Shown here: positions 45,066 to 56,820 of the stretch, piece after piece | Layout: each line of letters starts with the position of its first letter | How positions within the stretch are numbered: position 1 is the first letter of the stretch | Source of the DNA: Palaemon carinicauda | Lineage: Eukaryota; Arthropoda; Malacostraca; Decapoda; Palaemonidae | NCBI RefSeq assembly: GCF_036898095.1 | Contig: NC_090725.1 | Location: 204,786,263 to 204,850,262, forward strand | DNA: 64,000 nt | Direction of reading: 5' to 3' | Position numbers and translations under genes: made by a program | Notes under the pieces: model-generated | Database searches by the model: none | What the model was told of the DNA's origin: nothing | The model's input: the letters and a program-made list of their open reading frames with translations, nothing else

Positions 45066-46027
45066 GTAAAGAGTTAGCTAATTAAGGTTTTTGTAATTGA
45101 AGTTGTCAGGAACATAAATTCTTTTTGTGAAATAATTGATTTGTGAAAAAAAAATATTTATTTACAGTGAAAGAAGTATGTTTATTAGATAAATCTTACC
45201 TGGAATTCACATAACTGTTATTGTGAAACAAGAATTTATTGACCTTGAAAATAACAAACAATTAATCTTCCCATTCACCACTGTACTACATCTCTCTATA
45301 GTGAACATTTACTGCCTGCATGAACATGTGGCCTCTTTATTAGTAACACTGATTGGTTGATTCATATATTAGCATCCATCAGGCATCATAATTGCTTGAG
45401 TCATTGAAAGCGAAATAATGTTTATTAACTTGATTTTACAAAAATTTTTGTTTTAGAAATTAAAATGGAAAACTTATATAAGTAGAATATAACAGAGATT
45501 AAGGTGTACTTTTTATTGGTGTAAAGAAGTCAGAAGTGTTACAGAAGGCCTGCTTGTGCAACAAATTTTCCCTCTGAGAATATTGGCAAGTACTGTATAG
45601 TATGTATCTACCATCTCAAGCCTCAGATTAAAAATAGTTCTTATATTCAGAGCCCTAATAAAAAACTGTCTGGTGTGTATGACCTAAACGCAGCATGTAT
45701 TTCGGAGATAATTAATTTACGATTTCTATCGTTTTGTTCACATTTTGAGATTTTTACTTTCTTTCCCGTGGATTACAAACTGTTCTGATTTTAGGGTTAA
45801 CCCCTTCTCCACGAGACCGTGGATCTGCTACTTGAACTTATAAACAAGATCTCTCACCTTCGGATATACTTGCTTACTTACTCTATAATAAGCTAAATTC
45901 CGAAGTTTGTTTGTTTTACTGCTGATTACAGAATAAATTTTTAAAAAGTTTGCTTTATTCTCCATTGTATTTCAATTTAAGCAACCAAAATGTATTTCCA
46001 TTCATTGTGAAGTGATTATAGAATAAT
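45066..46027 (+). other. Dicer intron, first part
   Basis: Begins with GTAAAG. AT-rich, no element recognised until the DIRS-5 tip at 46028. Confidence 0.5.
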
Positions 46028-46330
46028 TTTTAGGCCCGAGCCATGTCGTCCTGTTGGAAGTTCCTCAAAGGCAGCTTTCTACTTGCGATATTTCTGTGAG
46101 TGATATACCAGAATATTTTGCCTGAGAAGTATCACAGGGTTCTATCCCATTGAGCGAATATCCCGAGAGATATCGTTTATGAAACAGGGACGTGTTTAAA
46201 ACAAGATACGGCTATCCTTCCCTGAATAAACCCTGTCTCGAAGGATATAGGATAGGATTGGATATGTGGACAAGAGAGCTGTTACAACTGCAATCCCAGT
46301 GTGCTAAAAACTGTTCGCTGGTTTGCCATT
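46028..46330 (+). repeat. DIRS-5 left terminal repeat remnant
   Basis: The first about 60 bases match the DIRS-3/DIRS-4 tips; the rest is assigned by position. No inverted partner remains. The length is approximate. Confidence 0.5.
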
Positions 46331-46411
46331 TCCTTCTATCAGTGCCATCTTCACAATTTTGCTTCTGGAGTTTCTGCTTTTTTTCAAGTTTTTCAGAGTG
46401 ATTTTGAGACC

Positions 46412-48640
46412 ATGGATGCTTCTGCTTCTTCCTCATTGCTTAAGTTGAGTACCAATTCCTTTTTTGGAGGAGAATTTCACGTCTCCACCCTTGTGTTTTA
46501 GCGCTAAGCGTCTGTTGATTGTCTGCGGGTGACGCATGGCCGAAGCCAGTGGCTCAATTCTCCAAATCGCTTAGAATTGCATATTAATTCTTATCTAGTC
46601 TTGTAAAAGTGTGTTAAATATATTCTTTTACAACTGTGGTATGATTATAGGTTAGACTTTTGCCAAATTTTGCATGTTTGTTTTTCATCAGTCTTAACTT
46701 GTGCTAACCCCTACACTCAGCCCTTGGTCAAGACTGGCTAATATATACAAATGCACCCTTACCTTCTACCACGTATCCACATGGTTCTTGTGAGGCCGCC
46801 ACCCTTCTCTTGGTACTGATATGTTATAGTGGGGCGCTGCAGCCCTGAAGGTACCCTCTTGGAGCAGTGGATGGTGTTTTACAGTTGTCCTTGGGCGACA
46901 GTATTTCACTTATCTACTTAGCCTTGGTGTCTGGCTAGGCGGCACTGGTTCTAGGGACTTGTTCCCTGTCTACACTCTGTTGATCCCTTAGTATGAAACC
47001 AGTCTTATTATAATATTGACAAGTAAACCTTCCTTTCGTGTTGCCTTATCCATTTGCTAGGCTTCCTTTCTTAGTTTTTGGTATACTGGCAGCTGATTGT
47101 GAGGACTCGTTCTCTGTGCCTACTTACTGTAGATCCCTTGGAACAACATTTTCTAGTTCTAATACTACAGTTAGGCCTTCCTGCCCTACTGCTTTACCAA
47201 TTTCTATGTCTCCCCTCCCCTCCCCCCCTAGCCTTGCTAGTCTTGTCTTGCTTGCTGTGGAACATGGCTCCCTTCCAGTCCAGGTTTCCCTGGCATCTAA
47301 GATATCCTCAGTTGCTATTTAGATGGACATGATAGCTTGTGGGTCATCTAGTCTGGCCGTTCAGGTTCAGGTCGAGGCTTAGCCTTTGCATCATCGCCTG
47401 GATGGACGAGTTATTGATCCTTCCCTGGATTAATTCTCAATGCCGCCTTAGGCCCAACAGTACTACATTGGATCCTTCTCCCTGGTTACATTTTACTTTC
47501 CCTTTGCCTACACGTACACCAAATAGTCTGGCCTATTCTTTTCAGATTCTCTTCTGCCCTCATACATCTGACAACACTGAGATTACCAAACAATTCTTCT
47601 TCACCCAAAGGGTTAACTACTGTACTGTAACTGGTCAGTGGCTACTTTTTTCTTGATAAGAGTAGAAGAGACTCTTTAGATATGTTAAGCAGCTCTTCTA
47701 GGAGAAAGACATTCCAAAATCAAACCATTGTTCTCTAGTCTTGGGTAGTGCCATAGCCTCTGTACCATGGTCTTCCACTGTCCTGTGTCAGAGGTCTCTT
47801 GCTTCAGAGTACACTTGGTCACACTATTTTATCTAATTTCTCCTCCTTTTTTGTTGAAGTTTTTATAGTTTATATAGGAAATATTTATTTTAATGTTATC
47901 TGTTCTTAAAATATTATATTTTTCCTTGCTTCCTTCTTCAGTGGGCTATTTTCCCTGTTGGGGCCCCTGGAATATAGCATCCTGCTTTTCTAACTAGGGT
48001 TGTAACTTAGCAAGTATTAATAATAATTTTCAAAATCAGATCTCTTCCTGGCCCTGGCAAAGACTTGTCTGGCTACCTTCCACAGGGATCTCCATGGTTT
48101 CTTTTTAGCCAGAAGAGCATGCAGAGAGCACGTCCTAGCCGTAGCCACTATTAGGCATGAACCTAAAAGGTTGATTGACTCGAACATCTGGGGAAAGGAT
48201 CTCTTTTCTCAGAAGGTGGTCAACGAAGTAATGAACAGAGCGGCTCAGGAGAATAAGAGCCTTAAAAAAGTTGGGTATGTTCTCCCAGAGGAAATTTACC
48301 TCCGGAGAAGGACCTCAACCTAAAGGCAAAAAGCCTTGGAGACCCTTTCAAGGCAGAAAAATCTTCCTTACCCTAACAGCCTCAGTTGTAGTGATTCCCC
48401 AGACTGTGTATACGGTTCCCCCAGACTGTGTACATGGTTCCCCAGCAATATGTGACACAGTCTCCAGCCTTCAACCCTGTGTATGAAAGAGCTACTACGA
48501 CATTTTGCCCGGCCGAGACTCGAGGGAAAAAAGATAGTGGTTGCAGAAGATCTGGAAGAGGCGGTCACTCTAAAGGCCGAAGAGGTAAAGCCAAAGCATG
48601 TAAAGAGGCTTTTCCTTTTTAAACCACAATGAAGAGCTTC
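46412..48640 (+). pseudogene. DIRS-5 ORF1 remnant
   Basis: ATG at 46412 starts MDASASSSLLKLST, the same kind of short start peptide as in DIRS-1/2/3. The middle (46500-47840) has no clear ORF and may be leader plus decayed Gag. From about 48055 the Gag C-terminal block is readable: RRACREHVLAVATIRHEPKR, then LFSQKVVNEVMNRAAQENKS and a basic tail (KGKKPWRPFQGRK). A LINE tail (47845-48030) is inserted just upstream of it. Confidence 0.55.
47845..48030 (+). mobile_element. LINE 3' tail fragment
   Basis: The tail sequence ...tcagtgggctattttccctg...gcatcctgcttttctaacta...ttaataataat is the reverse complement of the 3' end of the LINE at 1707. It ends in AAT units. It is severely 5'-truncated. Confidence 0.75.
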
Positions 48641-48679
48641 CGTTAGGGAAGACTCTATCTTTTCAAGTATCAATGGGAA

Positions 48680-50330
48680 TTCAATCCTTGTGCCCACAGC
48701 ATTGTCTTGAAGGGACGAGGCTGGAAATGGAAACAGAAACCACCCCAATTTAAGAGGTTCTTCCAACTCACAACCCCATTCTTGGAGGATTATGTACAGG
48801 ATCTTCTCTGGAAGGGAGTCATCCTTTGCACAAAATTTATGAACTTTCAAGGACGGCTATTCTGCATGCTAAAGAAAGATTTGAACACTACAGACTATTC
48901 TGGACTTGTCTCCACTAAACGAATTCATTTTGAACAATAAGTTGTAGATGATAAATATCACACAAATACAGACTCTACTATCCTTGGGGGCTACACCGTC
49001 TCCTTAGATCTTACTGATGCCTATTGATTGATTGATTGACTTGAGGTTTTCTGGCATCATGACATCTAAGGTCATTGACGCCGTACTGATGCCTATTGGC
49101 ATCTTCCGATAGGTCAGCACTTCCCCCCCTACCTTGGTTTCAGACTGGCAAGAAAGACTTATGCATTCAGAGTTATGCCCTTTAAGCTCTTTTTAACTCC
49201 AAGGATTTTCACAAAGCTAGTTGAGGCCATTGTCCAACAACTAAGGAACACAGGCCTTCAAGTGATGGTGTACCTACTGTAGGCTAGTCTGGGCTGCAAC
49301 GAAGTCGGAATGTCTTCTAGCAGCTCAAGAATTCATGAAATTCCTACAGTTTTGGGCTTTCAAATCAGCCTCGAAAAGTCCAGGTTATCTCAAGCTCAAG
49401 AATGCCAGTGGCTAGAGCTTCACTGGAATCTAAAGTCATACATCCTTTCTCTACTGCAAGGCAAGAGAAATTAGATAGCAAACTTGTCAGATATCTACTT
49501 CGATCGAAAGTACTCACCAGACATCAACAAGGAAGAGTCGTAGGATCAGTGCAGTTTGCTGCCATGACAGACCCAATTCTAAAAGCAAGACTCAAAGATG
49601 CCAACAGAGTCTGGAGAAGAAAGGCATCAAATGCTCGGAGAGATCTTTGCCACAAAACTGCGCTAACAGCTCAAACCGTAGTCCACTGCCAAGAACTTGT
49701 CGACTCACTTCCCTCTACAGTATCCTCCTGCCGTGACAAACCACACGGACGCCTCGAAACAAGGTTGGGGGTTACATTCCCCTTCCAAGAGGATACAGGG
49801 TCAGTGGTCAACCAAGAGACTGAACCTAAGGAATAAATCACACATCAAATTACTTCTTGACAGCAAGACAATAGTCCCCTGCATGAACAGACAGGGGTCA
49901 AGGTCTCCTCAGGTCAACCGTGTAATTGTATCCATTCTCTCTTTGGCAAAGCGAAGAACATGGCATCTCTCAGCAGTTCACTTAGTAGGGGTTCGCTATC
50001 TGACGGGGGAGGCACTATCAAGATCCAGGCCTCTTGAAACCAAATGGTCTCTAGATGTAAAATTATTCTGTTTCATCCTAGAGCATGTCCCAGAACTGCA
50101 AATAGATCTTTTCTTGACGAGCTTTAACAAGAAGCTTCCCCGGTATGTAGCACCAAACTTGGATCCAGAAGCGACGGGAACGGATGCAATGTCACTGGAT
50201 TGGAAACAGTGGTCTCACATTTATCTATTTCCACCATTCAACCCTTTAATGATTTGAACAATTTGCGGACTTTCAATGGGACAGCAGCATTAGTGGCCCC
50301 AAATTGGCCCATGAGCAATTGGTACCCTAT
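48680..50330 (+). pseudogene. DIRS-5 RT / RNase H / methyltransferase-like region, broken
   Basis: RT: FQGRLFCMLKKDLNTTDYSG (48850-48910), SLDLTDAY (49000-49022, broken by a 57-bp insertion), then PFKLFLTPRIFTKLVEAIVQ. The YLDD site at about 49270 is damaged (VYLL-stop). RNase H (49402-50060): RVWRRKASNARRD, a HTDASKQGWGLHS block and SAVHLVGVRYLTGEALSR. Post-RNase H: ELQIDLFLTSFNKKLPRYVA and DAMSLDWKQWSHIYLFPPFN. Many frame changes. Confidence 0.75.
49027..49083 (+). mobile_element. 57-bp retroposon-like insertion with 15-bp target duplication
   Basis: The host sequence tactgatgcctattg occurs perfectly at 49012-49026 and 49084-49098. Between them lie 57 bases: two ATTG units, then cttgaggttttctggcatca and a tail ending cattgacgccg. 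The insertion splits the RT motif SLDLTDAYWHL; removing it and one target copy restores the coding order. The ATTG units may be the 3' or 5' repeat end of a short LINE-mobilised element. Confidence 0.8.
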
Positions 50331-51339
50331 TGTTCTGGAACTTCAAACCTCGCCAGATTACTGTCCCCATTGTTGTCCCAGAATATTCAAAAGAAGACTG
50401 TCTTCGCTTCCTCGTAGATAACGAAAAACCTTCAGCTCATGATTTTCTCGCTCTAGCGGCTAAAAGAAAGTTTGGAGTTGCGAAGGAGAGAATTAATTTT
50501 ATAAGAGAATACAAGTCCGCTACAGTGAAACGGCAATACTTGTCTTAATGGAAAAAATGGATGAATTTCGTTGGAGTATATCAGCCCTCTTCCATTACTA
50601 TAGACTTCTCTATTTTATTCTTTATCTCATTACATGAACAAGGTTTAGCCTCTACAACTATTGCTTCTTGTAAATTGGCACTAACTAGACCTGTCGCTTC
50701 TGCTTTTGATATTGAACTCAATAGCGAGCTGTTCAATAAGATCCCAAAGGCTTGTGCTAGATTGAAACAAAATGCTCCTCCCAAGCCCATCTCATGGTCA
50801 TTGGATGAAGTCTTGGACTTAGCCGCTTCCGTAGATAATGACACTTCCTTTTCGAGGGATCTTAACTAAAAGTAAATTTTTTTGCTTGCTGATGCCTCTC
50901 GTGCTAGAGTCAGCAAGATTTTGGCACTTTCAAGGGATTATGGCCACATTGAATTCTCAGAATCAGGGGAAGTAAATTTTTACCCAGATTCTGCATTCCT
51001 GATTGAAAATGAACTTCCCACAAAACAGGAACCCTGGAAGAGCGTTCCACTAAAAGAAGACCCTTCTCTGTGCCCCGTGGAATGCCTTAAAGCCTACCTG
51101 TTAAAGAGTGGGGCCTTTAAGGATGGACAACTTTTTAAAGGGGAAACATCAAGATCTAATCTATCTCTGAAACCGATAAGGTCCAAACTCACCTATTTTA
51201 TCAAAAGGGCTGACCCTGATAGTATGCCATTGGGTCATGACCCTAGGAAAGGGGCCTCTTCCTTGAAATTTTTCCAGTACATGTCCTTTGAAGGCTTACA
51301 GTCTTACACAGAATGGAAATCATCAAAAGAGTTTTTCAA

Positions 51340-51340
<1 letters not shown>
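50240..51340 (+). pseudogene. DIRS-5 tyrosine recombinase, truncated
   Basis: N-terminal part AHDFLALAAKRKFGVAKERI (50435-50500), then SLHEQGLASTTIASCKLALT, PKACARLKQNAPPKPISWSL, ARVSKILALSRDYGH (first Arg), and GHDPRKGASS (His and Arg) near 51236-51262. It ends at YTEWKSSKEFFK, just before the expected Tyr, where TA repeats start. In-frame stops at about 50546 and 50867. Same subfamily as the DIRS-3 recombinase. Confidence 0.85.
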
Positions 51341-51419
<79 letters not shown>

Positions 51420-51448
51420 ATATATGTGTGTGTGTGTGTGTATGTATG
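51341..51448. repeat. (TA)n-(TG)n microsatellite
   Basis: About 80 bases of TA followed by a short TG run. It sits exactly between the broken DIRS-5 recombinase and the Gypsy terminal repeat. Confidence 0.95.
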
Positions 51449-51728
51449 ACCCGTGCAGACGGATAATGAGATGTCGGCATATGGGTTTTCTTTATTTATT
51501 ACAAAAGGTTTGTTCATAAGTACACTATACACAACTACCCTCTCAGGTGAGGGACTTGTCAACTCCAGCTCTCACTGGCAACTGAAAACTCCCTTTGTTA
51601 CCAAAATGCAACCATTGCAAAACATGCTGAGACATGGGTTTTTGTGGAATTCTCGTGAATATCGAGTTCATTTACCTTGACGAATAACACACACATATAC
51701 ATGAATTAGGACATTACTCCCCCCAAGC
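51449..51728 (-). repeat. Gypsy 3' LTR and polypurine tract
   Basis: On the minus strand a purine-rich gagcttggggggag (51728-51715) is followed by TGTCC at 51713, a typical LTR start. The LTR would run to about 51449, where the microsatellite obscures its end. No partner LTR is present, so the limits are inferred. Confidence 0.5.
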
Positions 51729-51832
51729 TCTTCACTCCGGGAGGAGGTGCGCACTCGCCCTCAGTAGTCTATAAAATGTGGAGGACACTCCAACCCGGAA
51801 TAGGCATGGCATGTACTAAACAGAAATGCAAC

Positions 51833-51958
<126 letters not shown>

Positions 51959-52751
51959 GAAATCACTAAAAGAAATAACACATCTTCCACAAAAAAATTA
52001 AAAAAAATTAAATATTGCATGCACTGTAAAAATGTACACAACACAATATAAATAATTACAGTCATTTCTTCTTAAGACCTCTGCAACCAAAACACAGAAT
52101 ACCCAAAGTGAAAAAAAATCATAACATCAGGTCTACATAACCTCATCAATAACCTCCCTCTGGTTGCGGGCAGTACGGGCTTCTTGGGCAGGACAGGGGT
52201 AGGAATAGATATTCCTTCATCCCTTGATTTTACTTGTCTGGGTTTATGGCACAATTTTGCAACACAACTCACCACCACCGTTTCACCATTTATTTAAATC
52301 ACTACAACACTTGCACTTGCAACTTTCAACCGGTGGCCACTAGCCATTTTTCCGAGAAAATCATTCATCTTCCCGCCCTTCTCTCATCACATTAAGTATA
52401 AGGTATTCACATCTACACATTCTCTAACACTGCCTATCCTCAAAGCTGAACTTTAATCCCGCAGCCACTTGCCATTTGGGAACCGCCCCGGCCCCAGCAA
52501 CCAGGAATTATATAAATACATTAATAATACAGTATCCGCCTGACGGATCTCACTTGACCTATTTAACCTCTGATTATTTTTAGTTTCACTCAGCAATGTT
52601 ATACGTAATTCCACACTCAGGAAAATTACAACATTTTACGTATACATTAAGCATCAACATAACACTTTGTTATCATCACGTTTATTTAAAACATGTTGAA
52701 AGAAGAATTGAGGTCTGTTCAAACAACAACAACAGTAATGGAAAAAAAATT

Positions 52752-53934
52752 CTACTCATCAACTCGAGGGATGTCACGTATGCAGGGGTAAGGAGGAACA
52801 CTTTTGAAAACTACCTCTTCAGGTACCACATGTATGTGTGCCTGATGATGTTCAGACAGTGCGCCATTAACAATGCTTTGTATCACAACTGTGTTAGACG
52901 TACCCATCTTTACTCGGTACGGACCCAAATACGCTGGCTCTAGCTTCTGTTTCCTAGGTTGTAATCGTTTCATATACACACGATCACCCACAAATACTTT
53001 TACCGATGCGGTTTTGAACCGACCCACATACTTTGAGCCGTGATTTTCATTAGCTCTTCAAAAACCTTTCAGTGGTGTTCATTACTCTCCTCAATAGATT
53101 CAATAGATATACAGTAAACGGTATTGCTCAGTTGAATAATTTGGCAATTGTTGCGAATTAATGAGTACCGTATATGGTAACGCAGGATCCTGTCCATGCA
53201 CTAAAAAGAAAGGCGTGTCCCTGAGCGAAGCATTATATGCAATGTTCAAAGCTAGCTCAGCTCTAGGAAGCATGGCGTGCCAATGAAGGGGGTCATCAGC
53301 CACTAAGTAACGTAAAATTCGCACTACTTCCCTATTATGCGATTCCACTAATCCATTTGCTGAAGGCCTGTATGCGGTCACTGAAAAGTGTTCAATTTTC
53401 ATCAAGTCCGTGACCGATTTCACCACCTTATTTATAAACTCAAGATCATTATCACTTATCAAAATTTTGGGGCAACCAAACCTAGTAATAAAAGGGCACA
53501 GCGCCTGGGCTAATGAACTTACAGATTTATCCAACATTGCATATGAGTGTACCAAGTAAATGCATCCACAAATACACATATGTACTTATGTTGTTTTAAC
53601 CCAGTAGGAAATGGTCCTACTACATCCATATGCACTCTATAAAATTTAATAGGAACCACAGGCCACTTTCATGCTTCCGGTATAGTGTTTTTATTTTCTT
53701 TGAAACAGTTACAAGCATGACAACCTTTTTTATAATTCTCTATAGATTTTTCATTCCTAACCAAAAGAAGGATGCACGTGCTCTCCTTAATGTTCTATCA
53801 ATCCCTAAATGCCCTGGATACGGACTTGCATGTACAATGTGGATCGCTCGTTTAATTAAAGAGGGAGGAAGAACTACCCGTGCACACAATTCCCCTCCCC
53901 TCTTCTCGTAAGCACAATAAGACATAATTTTCAA
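52752..53934 (-). pseudogene. Gypsy integrase, broken
   Basis: His/Cys zinc-binding start: HIVHASPYPGHLGIDRTLRR (53840-53780) and the following Cys pair. DDE core: Asp in HMDVVGPFPTG (about 53630), Asp in ILISDNDLEFINK, and Glu in PSANGLVESHNREVV. The C-terminal part has the LGPYRV (GPY) module and ends at 52752. Frameshifts near 53720, 53570 and 53090 separate the parts. The spacer to RNase H (53931-54140) carries a Glu/Lys-rich stretch. Confidence 0.85.
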
Positions 53935-54401
53935 TGAAAAAATTTCTCACGAGGCACATTCAAAAATGACGGATAACTCTCCGATTCCCCTTTAATCACT
54001 GCTCTCGCACTTTCCATCCATTCCTCTTTTTTCTGTCCCTCTCGGACTTCTTTCATGTCCCAACCTCCCAAGTCAATCAAACCTGCATCATCAGGGTATT
54101 CATTCTGGACACCCCTGGTCATGTCCTCGGTCACCCACATATATTCCCCTTCACCTTTCGTATCTCCTTCTCTCTCTCTTTCTCTCGCTCTCCTGAGTCT
54201 ACTCTCTCTCTCACCCCGTTTTCTGAATGCTCATCGGGAAAATTTTCATCCCGTTCTCTATTCTCTCTTTTGATGGGGATCTTCAATATTTTGGTTATGT
54301 TCTTCGTTCCTCTTTTGTGCCCTAGTTGTTACTCCTATTACTGCACCTCTAGAGAGAGCATCAGCTACCCTTTTAGCTTTACTTTCTATGTGGTCAAAAC
54401 C

Positions 54402-54822
54402 CTATTTATTAAACTCTAACAATCTCTCAATCCATCTCGCTTGATGAGAGGTCAAATAATTTTTATAATACAAATCACATAAGGGGCAATGATCACTTTG
54501 CAACTCAATCGACTGACCTAATAAAAAGAACTGATGCCTCCCTAGATCCCAAAGGATAGGCAAAGCCTCTCGATCGGATGTGCTATAATTCTTTTCTGCC
54601 CCTTTTAACGCCCGGGAAGCAAAACAAATGGGTCGCTCTCTGCCTTTATCATCTCGTTGAGAAACTTTGCCACCAATAGCTACGCTACTCGCATCTGTTG
54701 TCACTAAAAACGGGCGATCAAATCTAGGATATGCGAGTAATTCATTGTTAGTTAAGGCAGCTTTCAAATGGTTGAAGGCCCTTTCTTCTTCCCCTCCCCA
54801 ATTTATCACTTTTTGTTTCTAA
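54402..54822 (-). pseudogene. Gypsy RT end and RNase H
   Basis: AFNHLKAALTNNELLAYPRF links RT to RNase H. The RNase H has VTTDASSVAIGG (Asp), YSTSDREALPILWDL (Glu) and QSDHCPLCDL (Asp). It is typical of the RNase H of Ty3/Gypsy polyproteins. The RT catalytic domain is missing. Confidence 0.85.
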
Positions 54823-54839
54823 CCTTAAGTTGTTAGGTA

Positions 54840-55090
54840 TTCCCCATTAGTGTTAATTCTTACATTTTCTCAATGTAAATTTAAAAAAGAAAACTTCTAC
54901 AGTAGGCATGCTGTGAATAATTTAGGAGAGATGGGGTCTCCCTATCTAACTCCTTGTTGAATTGGAATTTTCTCACCATTTTCATGTAGTTTTGGTATTG
55001 CTGTACTTCCTGTATAGATATCCTCAAGTGTTCTAATATAAGATTCAAATATTCCTTGTATTTGAAGGGCTTTTACTGCTGAAGTTATCT
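54840..55090 (-). pseudogene. RTE-type LINE reverse transcriptase fragment
   Basis: On the minus strand: ITSAVKALQIQGIFESYIRT, then TAIPKLHENGEKIPIQQGVR, a stop, then GDPISPKLFTACL. The R(Q)GDPISPKLF motif is characteristic of RTE-clade LINEs. Two stops. It lies about 150 bases upstream of the second Dicer exon. Confidence 0.75.
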
Positions 55091-55245
55091 AAATGCAATG
55101 ATATTTAGTTGAACTGTAATAAGTATATTAGATATTTTGGGGGTATTTTGTCAAAGAAAACTTTTAATTATTGTATAGATATTATTTATTCTATAAATTT
55201 TTAATGATAAATATTTACTAAACTGCCTAATATTTATATCAACAG

Positions 55246-55443
55246 GGGAAAAAATTGTTGAAGGATGGTTTGTTCATCAGGACTGCAGTACTTGATGAAA
55301 CAAAATCATGGGCTCGTGGTGAGGTCACAAGTTTTTATAAGAAAGCATGTCTTGACCGACTTGAAGATATTATTCAATACAAATTCAAGGATAAAAGCTT
55401 TATTGTTCAATCCGTCACTCATCCTTCTTACAGCCAAAATAGA
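55246..55443 (+). CDS. Dicer: Dicer-family ribonuclease, exon with linker and start of RNase III domain b
   Basis: A 66-codon exon, acceptor tatcaacag, donor AGA|GTAAGT, phase 0 on both sides, so it can join the 44847-45065 exon directly. The block LDRLEDIIQYKFKDKSFIVQ followed by SVTHPSYSQNR is the start of RNase III domain b (helix 1 and the THPSY motif). The preceding about 45 residues (KKLLKDGLFIRTAVLDETKS and on) are the linker between the two RNase III domains. An intervening unseen exon is possible, since both ends are phase 0. The next exon, expected to carry the ERLEFLGD-type signature, was not found in the window. Confidence 0.85.
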
Positions 55444-56544
55444 GTAAGTTTTGTTTTTCTTTTGATTTAGATATCTCATTAAGGAATGTGTCCGTTTGGT
55501 CACCTAAATGTTCCCACGTGTTTATAGATGAATAATAGAAAGATACCAGTTTTGTAAATTGTAATGTGAATTTTATGGGCATATTAATGAAATTATGTTG
55601 CTAGGTCTTGCTCAAAGGATATTTTCTGATAAGCTGAGAATTGAAAATTGAGCCATTCATGGTTGTGAATCCATTGGTTTAAATTTGATTGTATATCTAC
55701 CATTACGAGCTGTGCTTGGCCACTTGAACGTATTTATTAATTTCATTTTGTTAGTTATGTTAGTCTTAAATAACTTTTATTTCTATTACAATTAGTCTTA
55801 CCCAACATTAATTTTCCTATAAGTTCTGAAAGCACAATTTTGATGGGAAAACTAAAAGGTTAGATGATTGGTAGGAGATTTGTATGACTACCCCTCCCAT
55901 ATCTGGACAATGTTTGAAATGATGTTACCAGTAATTGCTTTTTCAGCCTGTGTTGATATCTCTTTTTGTGGTACTTGATCATTTAGTGGATTTATCACTT
56001 TTCAAGTTCTTCTTGTTAATGTGGTTTATTAAGGTTTTAACTTATTATTCAAGTACTGTATGTCTTCTGAAATAAGACTATGTGGTCTTTATCAAGTTTA
56101 ACCTGTATAAGATATGCATCTCCTGTACAGGCAAAGAATGCATAATTCAGGATAAATGTGATGAGTAGAGATCTAGATTAAATAGGGAGCAAGGTGAAGA
56201 TGAATAAGTATGATGTTTCTTACTTATCAGATAGTTCCTTTCTAGGGGGCTCTAATTTGGTCACTGTTACTCCTTGCTCTGTTGGCGTAGTTTATCCACA
56301 ATTTAATGTTGCTAGTATGACTCCCTCTTCATTCTCATGCTTCCATTTCTCCCTCTTCATCACAGATGTCCCGTACTAGTCCTTCTCTTCCAAATGATAT
56401 ACCAGGTGCATCAAATTTAAAGTTTGAACTTTTCAGTGCAGAAATAGAAAAAAAATACAATTGTTAGTAGAACCAACATCTAGATGTTTGAATTCAGTAG
56501 GTTTTTCCAGTGAGTGTGAGGTAGACATAATGGCAGCATTAGGT
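55444..56544 (+). other. Dicer downstream intron, first part
   Basis: Begins with GTAAGT. No exon or element recognised. Confidence 0.4.
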
Positions 56545-56820
56545 AATTTTTATTTCCAGAGCTAAAGGAAAAGACAGGATGGTTAGCCATCCTATGTTAT
56601 ATTTTTATTTGCAAAACTAGACCAAAAGACAGGATGGCTAAACATCCAAGGTTATATTTTTATTGCATAGCTAGAAGAAAAGACATGATGGCTATCTATC
56701 CAAGGTTAAATTTTTATTTGCAAAGCTGTAGGGAAAGACAGGACGGCGAGTCATCCAAGGTTAAATTTTTATTTGCAAAGCTAGAGGAAATTCAGGATGG
56801 CTAGCCATCCATGGTTGATT
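56545..56820. repeat. ~55-bp minisatellite, five units
   Basis: The marker aagacaggatgg or a variant occurs near 56571, 56626, 56680 and 56735, with aggatgg again near 56794, a period of 54-55 bp. A consensus part is ctagccatccaaggttaaat. No coding potential. Confidence 0.9.

Larger units (their letters stand above)
46028..51340 (+). mobile_element. DIRS-5: decayed DIRS element in the Dicer intron
   Basis: Left tip tttaggcccgagccatgtcg resembles the DIRS-3/4 left tip. Candidate start peptide, decayed ORF1, RT-RNase H-MT-like region and recombinase follow in order on the + strand, the same orientation as Dicer. The 3' end is missing: sequence breaks into a TA microsatellite at 51341, before the recombinase Tyr. 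The internal complementary region and right repeat are absent. Confidence 0.8.

Noticed and set aside
52072..52278. Envelope-like gene in the Gypsy 3' part
   Set aside because: The ORF is short, with no signal peptide, cleavage site or membrane anchor that can be supported. No envelope gene is called.
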